Assembly: GCA_903907955.1 (NCBI GenBank)
Contig: CAIVPZ010000070.1
Span: forward strand, 1-59,333
Direction of reading: 5' to 3'
Length of the DNA stretch: 59,333 nt
From: an uncultured Acetobacteraceae bacterium
Lineage (GTDB): Bacteria > Pseudomonadota > Alphaproteobacteria > Acetobacterales > Acetobacteraceae
The position numbers and the translations under genes are program-made. The notes beneath the pieces were generated by a model. That model saw only the letters and a list, made by a program, of their open reading frames with translations, did no database searches and was not told the DNA's origin. Positions 54,425-59,333 of this stretch are shown one piece after another; position 1 is the stretch's first letter; each line of letters begins with the position of its first letter.

Positions 54425-55087
54425 TCAGTTCGGCAGCCCCACCAGGGTGAACAGGCCGAACGGCGGCACCGGACGCACTTTCGCGGTGCTGCGATCCTCG
54501 CCCGGCAGCAGGGCCTCGACCGCGAAATCGGGGTGCCAGCCCAGCTTGCGGGAGGCCGGCGCCAGCGCCCGTTCGGCCCACCAGCGCGGCCCGCTCTCGG
54601 CGGCAAAGTGGTTGACGAACAGGATGTGGCCGCCCGGCCGGACCACCCGCCGCATTTCCGCCAGCAGGCGGCGCGGGTTCGGCACCACCGAGGCGACGAA
54701 CATCGCCACCGCGATGTCGAAGCTCGCGGTCGCGAAGGTGGTCGCCTCGGCGTCCATCTCCAGCAGCCCGGTGACGTTGGAAAGGTGCTCGCCGGCGACG
54801 CGCGCGCGCGCCCGCTCCAGCATCTCGGCCGAGAGATCGATGCCGGTGATGCGCTTCTCCGCCCGGTAATGCGGCAGTGCCAGGCCGGTGCCGACACCCA
54901 CCTCCAGCACCCGGCTGCCGGGCAGCCGGTTCACCTCGGCCACGGCGCGACGGCGCCCCCAGGCCGAGACACCGCCAAACACCGTATCATAGATCGCCGC
55001 CCAGCGCCGATAGGCTGCGCGCACGGCGTCCGCATCAAGCGACGCCACGGGTTCTAGCCGCCGCTGCACCTGGGTAGTCTGGCTCAT
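54425..55087 (-). CDS. SAM-dependent methyltransferase, PmtA-like
   Basis: The 220-residue class I methyltransferase has the SAM-binding VLEVGVGTGLALPHY and the segment IDLSAEMLERARAR. The AIYDTVFGGVSAWGRRRAV opening is like Rhodobacter-type phosphatidylethanolamine N-methyltransferase (PmtA). That enzyme makes phosphatidylcholine in alphaproteobacteria; assignment to it is probable, not certain. ATG 55087 (MSQTTQ) is chosen over upstream in-frame codons by family length. It is a monocistronic gene. Confidence 0.8.
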   Translation of the reverse strand: MSQTTQVQRRLEPVASLDADAVRAAYRRWAAIYDTVFGGVSAWGRRRAVAEVNRLPGSRVLEVGVGTGLALPHYRAEKRITGIDLSAEMLERARARVAGEHLSNVTGLLEMDAEATTFATASFDIAVAMFVASVVPNPRRLLAEMRRVVRPGGHILFVNHFAAESGPRWWAERALAPASRKLGWHPDFAVEALLPGEDRSTAKVRPVPPFGLFTLVGLPN

Positions 55088-55375
55088 GATTCCTGGTCCA
55101 TCCGCTGTGGAGGCATCCGCTGGCCACAACCAAGCGCGCGGGCGCGCCACGGTGACATCAATGTGTAACACGTCCGTGGGCGAAGAGGAAACACATGGCT
55201 GGCCCGCCGCAGACAGAGATCGCGCATCCCCGGAATGCGGGATCATGCCATCGGCCATCCGGAACCGGGTGGCCGCACCCATGGCGAGCAACACCGCCAT
55301 GCCGCCGGAGGGCGGCAAGCGGGTGCAACCGCAACGCGCTCCGCTGCCCGGGTCAGCCAGGCAGCAGCGGCAATC

Positions 55376-55585
55376 TCAGTTGCCGCCGGTCAGGTTCACC
55401 GCGGCGGCCCGTCCATTTTGCTGCTGCTCGATCTCGAAGCCGACCTGCTGACCTTCGTTCAAGGTCCGCCAGCCGGCCTTCTGCACCGCGCTGACATGCA
55501 CGAAGACATCCTTGCCGCCAGTGTCCGGCGCGATGAACCCGTAGCCCTTGGTCGGGTTGAACCACTTTACAGTGCCCTTGGGCAT
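55376..55585 (-). CDS. Cold-shock protein (CspA family)
   Basis: This 69-residue single cold-shock domain has RNP1 KGYGFI and RNP2 VFVHV, and starts [17 protein letters not shown]. The GGAGG ribosome site is about 10 bases before ATG 55585. It binds single-stranded RNA/DNA and may act as an RNA chaperone. The 5' stretch to 55736 would form its leader. The surrounding region 55088-55375 holds no other gene I can support. Confidence 0.95.
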   Translation of the reverse strand: MPKGTVKWFNPTKGYGFIAPDTGGKDVFVHVSAVQKAGWRTLNEGQQVGFEIEQQQNGRAAAVNLTGGN

Positions 55586-55736
55586 AGACGTGCCGCCTCC
55601 TTGCTGCGGGCGCACGTTGGGGCGCGCCCCTGCCGCGGCGCCCGGCCCGTTCTTCTTCTCGCGGAAACGTCGCCGGCCGCCAGCCGGAACGATACGCGCA
55701 GTTGCTGTCATCTGCAACGGAAGGTGGAACGGCTGG

Positions 55737-56453
55737 TTATCGCCCCGGCAGCGTTGGCGCAGGGCTGAAGAAGGGCACCGCCGACGGGCGTGGCGGTGCG
55801 GCAGGCCCGGCCGGGCCGGCGGGTGGCAAGGTCAGCGCCGGGGTTGGGGGCGTCAGGTCTTCCTGTTCCACCGGGCCCGGCGGCGGCGCTGCCGGCGCGG
55901 TGGTCTGCAGATAGTCGCGCAGCGACTGGTGGATCCGGAACTCGAACTCGACGTTCATGTCCGACATCATCTGCTTGACCAGATCGTACAACTCGGCCCG
56001 CACCCCGTTGGGGCGGTCGTCCTTGATGGCGCGCCGGCGCGACACCCGGGCTTCGGCATAGCCGCTGCGGCTTCCGTCGGCGGTGCTGACGTCGAGGTGC
56101 ACCGCGAAGGTGCCCACGTAATAGTCGCGCGACTCCTGGATCGAGGCGTCATCGATCACGAACAGCGCCCGTCCCGCGCTGCCGCCGGCGAGCAGCCGGT
56201 CGTCGGCCATCCTGCGCAGTGCGTCCACCGGCGGGGTCGGGGCGAGGAAGCCCTTTTCCCGTGCGCCGGCCCGTGGAGTCCATGAATCATCGATGTCGAT
56301 CCTGGCCACGTTCAGCTTCAACGGCGGCAGGTAGTCCCAGCGTAACGGCGCGAAAATGGTCGGACCCGTCGCCTCGCCGCAGGCTGCCAGGCCGAGCGCG
56401 GTGAGGAACGAGGTGGTCAAGGCGGCACGGCGTGAGACCAGGTTGGTGGTCAT
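55737..56453 (-). CDS. Lipoprotein (hypothetical)
   Basis: The 238-residue precursor has a twin-arginine-containing N-terminus ([19 protein letters not shown]), with lipobox Cys25 after LAA. The middle has [19 protein letters not shown] and a mixed alpha/beta region ([19 protein letters not shown]). The C-terminus is Pro/Ala-rich and probably unstructured. I do not recognise a named family. ATG 56453 is preferred since it gives a proper signal peptide. It lies between cspA and hslO on the same strand. Confidence 0.75.
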   Translation of the reverse strand: MTTNLVSRRAALTTSFLTALGLAACGEATGPTIFAPLRWDYLPPLKLNVARIDIDDSWTPRAGAREKGFLAPTPPVDALRRMADDRLLAGGSAGRALFVIDDASIQESRDYYVGTFAVHLDVSTADGSRSGYAEARVSRRRAIKDDRPNGVRAELYDLVKQMMSDMNVEFEFRIHQSLRDYLQTTAPAAPPPGPVEQEDLTPPTPALTLPPAGPAGPAAPPRPSAVPFFSPAPTLPGR

Positions 56454-56561
56454 TTCTGTTCTGTCCGGTCTGGTGGCGTCCGGCGCCACCCTGCGCAGGG
56501 CGCGCGTGCGGGTCAACCGGCGAGGGGAGGGCAGGCCAGGAGATCTGCCCCTGGCCTGCCT

Positions 56562-57515
56562 TCAGGCGTTCGCCCCGTGCACGTCGGCGCGGGCGAAGCG
56601 GAAGTCGAAATTGCAGAACTCGCACGTCATGACGATTTCCCCGTCGACCGCCATATGGTCGAGGTCGTCGCTGGCGAACCCCTCCAGGATGCCGGACAGG
56701 CGCTGGCGCGAGCAGCGGCAGCCATAGGCCAGCGCACGCGGGCGGTCGGCGGCCACCCCCTCGCAGTGGAACAGGTTGAACAGCAGCCGCTCCGGCGCGA
56801 GGCCGTCGTCCAGCAGCTCCGCGTCGGTGACGGTGGCCGCGAGCAGCGTGGCGGTGCGCCAGCTTTCCTCCTGAACCGTTTCATCGATCCCGTGATCGAT
56901 CCCGCCGCCGCCGGCGAGCTTCTCCAGCACCAGCGCCGAGGCGCGCCAGCCGGCCGGCGTGTGGGCGCAGGCCAGGCGCAGCCAAACCGTCAACTGTTCG
57001 CTGGTGGTGAAGTAGTGCAGCGCGGCATCGCCCAGGCTGTCGCCGGTGATGCTGACGATGCCTTGCTGGCGATCCATGTCGGGGCCCTGATCGACGGTGA
57101 AGGCCATGCAGCCCTCGCCGAGCAGCTTCCCGGCGGAGGGGGCGGGGTGGCCGGCCAGCAGGTCGGCCAGCCGTTCCGCGTCGGCGCGGACGTAGCCGCG
57201 CAGCGCGCCGTCATGGGTGCAGTCGGCCAGCAGCATGCCGACCGGCCCGTCGCCTTTGGCCTGCAGGCTGAAGCTGCCGCGGAACTTCAGCGCCGAGGCG
57301 AGCACGGCGGCAAGCGCGAGCGCCTGGCCGAGCAGGGCGGTGACCGCGGCGTGGTTGTCGTGGCGGGTCAGCAGGGCCTCGGCGAGCGGCCCGAGGCGGA
57401 CCAGCCGCCCGCGCACCGGCCGGCTCGGCAGATAGAACGGGGTGATGCCGCGCGGCACGACGATGTCGGGCACGTCGGGGCGGCCGGAGTCGAGGAAGGC
57501 GGGGGTTTCGGACAT
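56562..57515 (-). CDS. hslO: Hsp33 redox-regulated chaperone
   Basis: Hsp33 becomes an active holdase when its zinc cysteines are oxidised. The 317-residue protein has the N-terminal HDNHAAVTALLGQALALAAVL block and the C-terminal zinc centre CRCSR with CEFCNF (C-x-C and C-x2-C). All four cysteines are kept, so redox switching should be intact. The short duplication at 58200-58222 repeats its first codons (see the Uma2 entries). Confidence 0.95.
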   Translation of the reverse strand: MSETPAFLDSGRPDVPDIVVPRGITPFYLPSRPVRGRLVRLGPLAEALLTRHDNHAAVTALLGQALALAAVLASALKFRGSFSLQAKGDGPVGMLLADCTHDGALRGYVRADAERLADLLAGHPAPSAGKLLGEGCMAFTVDQGPDMDRQQGIVSITGDSLGDAALHYFTTSEQLTVWLRLACAHTPAGWRASALVLEKLAGGGGIDHGIDETVQEESWRTATLLAATVTDAELLDDGLAPERLLFNLFHCEGVAADRPRALAYGCRCSRQRLSGILEGFASDDLDHMAVDGEIVMTCEFCNFDFRFARADVHGANA

Positions 57516-57668
57516 GCGCCACAGATAATGCGCCGCGGCGGGCGCGGCTACCGGGTCTCGCTGGCCGCGAAGATGCCTTCGAGCATAATCCCCGGTGGGT
57601 CCAGAACCAGCCGGCCGTCGCGGACGATGCGCGTGAGGATGGCGCCCGACTCGTCGCGAAAATGGTGG
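57493..57668. repeat. Parent segment of a tandem duplication (hslO start/Uma2 end)
   Basis: This segment spans the hslO start codon, the intergenic gap and the last about 120 bases of the Uma2 gene. It is repeated at 58200-58378 in the same orientation with an offset of 707 bases and roughly 80-85% identity by eye. Confidence 0.85.
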
Positions 57669-58117
57669 ATCACGGTGCGGATGTCGGTCGCCACGATCAG
57701 ATAATGCCGCACGGAGGGGATGCGGAAATAGTCGGCCAGCTTCAGGCTGGCATCTCGCGAGCGCGAGGACGGGGACAGGACCTCAACGACAACCAGCGGG
57801 TCGGTGATCCTGAGCGTGTCGTCCGGCAGGGGGGGGCCGCAGCGGACCAGTCCGTCTGGCTCGTAGACGGTTGCCTCGTCGACCTGCACCACCGCGCCGT
57901 CCACCAAGGCTTCGCAGGAAAGACCGGCTGTCGCGATGGCGTCCGCCAGCAGACGGAACATCCGCTGCTTGCCGCGCACATGGCCCAGCCGCTCCGGCGC
58001 CATGCCGGTGACATGCCCCTGCACCAGTTCGAAGTGCATGCCTTCCGGCTGGGCCAGCGCCCACGGGATGAACTCATCAGCCGTCATGCCGGGAAGGAAA
58101 GAGGCGCTCATGCGCAT
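57548..58117 (-). CDS. Uma2 family endonuclease-like protein
   Basis: The 189-residue protein has the DUF820/Uma2 fold of the PD-(D/E)XK nuclease superfamily: ALAQPEGMHFELVQGHV at the N-terminus (E as the first acidic residue), VYEPDGLVRC with the catalytic-type Asp, VVVEVLSPSSRSRDASLKL with the E-x-L pattern, and YFRIPSVRHYLIVATD. Biochemical function of the family is poorly known. It lies 32 bp upstream of hslO on the same strand. A decayed second copy lies further right. Confidence 0.85.
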   Translation of the reverse strand: MRMSASFLPGMTADEFIPWALAQPEGMHFELVQGHVTGMAPERLGHVRGKQRMFRLLADAIATAGLSCEALVDGAVVQVDEATVYEPDGLVRCGPPLPDDTLRITDPLVVVEVLSPSSRSRDASLKLADYFRIPSVRHYLIVATDIRTVIHHFRDESGAILTRIVRDGRLVLDPPGIMLEGIFAASETR

Positions 58118-58199
58118 AGATTAGCACAGACAAACCGCTGCGTCCCACAATGGGCTTTGCTCGCAACGGCCGAGGCGGCGTGCAACCCGTCCGCCCTTC

Positions 58200-58378
58200 A
58201 GGAAGGCGGGGGTTTCGGACATGCGCCACAGATGATGCGCCGCGGCGGGCGCGGCTACCGGGTCTCGCCTGCCCCGAAGATACCTTCCAGGGCAATCCCC
58301 GGCGGGTCGAGCCGCAACCGGCCGTCGCGGACGATGCGGGTGAAGATGGTGCCGGACGCATCGCGGGCATGGCGGACC
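58200..58378. repeat. Second copy of the hslO-start/Uma2-end segment
   Basis: This is the duplicate of 57493-57668. It contains a second hslO-like start region (58222 back to 58200) that diverges after about eight codons, and the 3' end of a second Uma2-like gene. It is evidence of an old tandem duplication of about 707 bp. Confidence 0.85.
58255..58378 (-). pseudogene. 3' remnant of a second Uma2-family gene
   Basis: On the minus strand the last about 40 codons read FTRIVRDGRLRLDPPGIALE then GIFGAGETR with stop at 58255. They are clearly homologous to the Uma2 gene's end. The 5' four-fifths of the gene is missing; sequence past 58378 no longer resembles Uma2. The rest of the gap 58118-58676 contains no other convincing gene. 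Confidence 0.8.
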
Positions 58379-58676
58379 GCCGGCGGCCTGTTGTCGTTCC
58401 CCTGAAAAATCATTTGTTCACGCCTCGGGCGTATCTGAACGGTCGCCGCGGTCCTGTCGCAGCGCGAGGCCCTGCCAAACCGAAACCAGCAGCCCCTGAA
58501 ACACCATGGCCCTTGTCAAGAAAGTTGGCGTTGCCGCCAGGCCGTCCGCCGACGTTGTGGACCTTGCGGAACGGAGTTCGCCCGCCGGGGCCACCGGCCT
58601 GGTTGCCGATGCGCAGAGGCACGAGGCATGCACCTTCACCACCACGCGCACCGCGCGCCACTCCGGAGAACGATGC

Positions 58677-59333
58677 ATGTCCATCCGCACGCGAATCATG
58701 CTGGGTTTCGCCGTGGCTTTCCTCTCCTGCGCGGTGCTGGGTGCGGTCGCACTGCACGCCGCCACCCAGTTGAATGCCGTGGTGGCGCATTTCGGCGCCG
58801 CCTGGCTGCCGCATGTCACCGTGCTCGGCGATTTGCGCGCCGAAATGATGGAGCACCGCCGGATCGTGCTGCAGCATGTACTTTCCGATGAGCCGGAAAC
58901 GCTGGCCGCGCTGGAGGCGAAGCTTGGCAACGAAGCGGAACTGATCGATCGCTGGTTCCAGGGCGCCGGCGCGAGCTTTCGCGACGAACGCCAGCGCGGA
59001 CCGCTCGCCGCCGCCGGCGCGGCCTGGGCCGCGTATCGCGACACCACCCCGAAGCTGCTTGAGCTGTCCCGCAACGGCGTCAAGCACCTTGCCGAACAGG
59101 AGATCGACGGCGCGAGCAACGCCGCCTACCGCAAGCTGATCGACAGCGTGAACACGATGCGCCAGTTGACGGTGCTGGAGGCCTGGACCGGTGTCGGCAC
59201 CGCCGGCAGCACCTATCGCACCGGCTGGTGGCTGATCGTTGCGGCGATGGCGGCCTGCGGGGCGGTCTGCGCCGGCGGCGGGCTGCTGACCGTGCGCAAT
59301 GTCTGCCGCCCGGTGCTGGCGCTGGGCCAGCAG
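58677..59333 (+). CDS. Methyl-accepting chemotaxis protein, N-terminal part (partial)
   Basis: The open frame runs off the window after 219 codons. The N-terminus starts MSIRTRIMLGFAVAFLSCAV, a typical chemoreceptor opening with the first membrane helix. A periplasmic four-helix-bundle sensor domain follows (about residues 30-180, including the stretch YRKLIDSVN), then a second membrane helix (GWWLIVAAMAACGAVCAGGG) and the start of a HAMP linker (RPVLALGQQ). ATG 58677 has GGAG upstream. An in-frame ATG at 58506 exists but lacks family resemblance. The ligand is unknown. Confidence 0.88.
   Translation, partial: MSIRTRIMLGFAVAFLSCAVLGAVALHAATQLNAVVAHFGAAWLPHVTVLGDLRAEMMEHRRIVLQHVLSDEPETLAALEAKLGNEAELIDRWFQGAGASFRDERQRGPLAAAGAAWAAYRDTTPKLLELSRNGVKHLAEQEIDGASNAAYRKLIDSVNTMRQLTVLEAWTGVGTAGSTYRTGWWLIVAAMAACGAVCAGGGLLTVRNVCRPVLALGQQ

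Noticed and set aside
57548-58117. Uma2 gene as part of a restriction or toxin-antitoxin module
   Set aside because: No methylase, specificity or antitoxin gene is adjacent. The neighbour is hslO and the family is widespread without a defence link.
58506-58676. Upstream in-frame extension of the chemoreceptor from ATG 58506
   Set aside because: The 57 extra residues show no receptor character, while ATG 58677 has a good ribosome site and starts a typical signal-anchor.

Overview
The window is a high-GC, gene-dense chromosomal segment from a Gram-negative bacterium. Gene content and order fit an alphaproteobacterium, probably Acetobacteraceae or a close Rhodospirillales relative. The indications are a radA/cvpA/purF/SDR block, hisZ next to purA, a potassium-independent proton pyrophosphatase, lipid A genes in the order DUF374-waaA-lpxK-lpxL, the mlaA/mlaC pair, and short palindromic intergenic repeats. 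This placement is inferred from gene content only; no rRNA gene is present.

Layout, left to right. Positions 1-4.4 kb: end of an unidentified gene, then a minus-strand run with radA and the cvpA-purF-SDR operon. 4.9-8.2 kb: an EmrRAB-type efflux operon (MarR regulator, HlyD-family adaptor, DHA2 exporter) with a probable MarR operator. 8.3-12.2 kb: an overlapping Kdo/lipid A operon. 12.2-14.3 kb: a decayed carboxymuconolactone-decarboxylase-like remnant, queE-queD, and a 520 bp gap. 14.3-19.4 kb: a five-gene YbhGFSR-like ABC-2 export operon. 19.4-24.2 kb: an O-antigen-ligase-like protein flanked by VanZ-like membrane proteins. 24.2-28.7 kb: membrane proteins, a TPR-like protein, a GT4 glycosyltransferase and a membrane-anchored nuclease. 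28.8-34.0 kb: hisZ-purA, a small unknown gene and hppA. 34.2-37.4 kb: a CAT-anticodon tRNA, ettA, and a GNAT-DUF3293 pair. 37.5-43.8 kb: a secreted Ala/Pro/Lys-rich protein, metF, mlaA-mlaC, ligA and an orphan response regulator.

43.86-49.32 kb holds the most unusual gene: a single 1,820-codon protein with an N-terminal SIR2-like NAD-binding domain, a Cys-rich insert, a central STAND-like NTPase with degenerate Walker motifs, and a C-terminal TPR-like region. This is the architecture of single-gene anti-phage sensors of the Avs/SIR2-STAND kind. It stands alone among ordinary genes and carries an AT-rich patch that suggests transfer.

49.4-59.3 kb: two UspA paralogues, a small lipoprotein, an RlmI-type methyltransferase, an orphan DppC-like permease, a PmtA-like methyltransferase, a cold-shock protein, a lipoprotein, Hsp33, a Uma2-family nuclease with a decayed tandem copy, and the start of a methyl-accepting chemotaxis protein that runs off the window.

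Two dispersed repeat families thread through the intergenic spaces. One is a GC-rich tandem-hairpin element with about ten full or partial copies; two of these surround long palindromes that differ in sequence but keep pairing through compensatory changes. The other is a MITE-like element of about 105-130 bp with two copies, one beginning three bases past the tRNA and one supplying a gene's stop codon.
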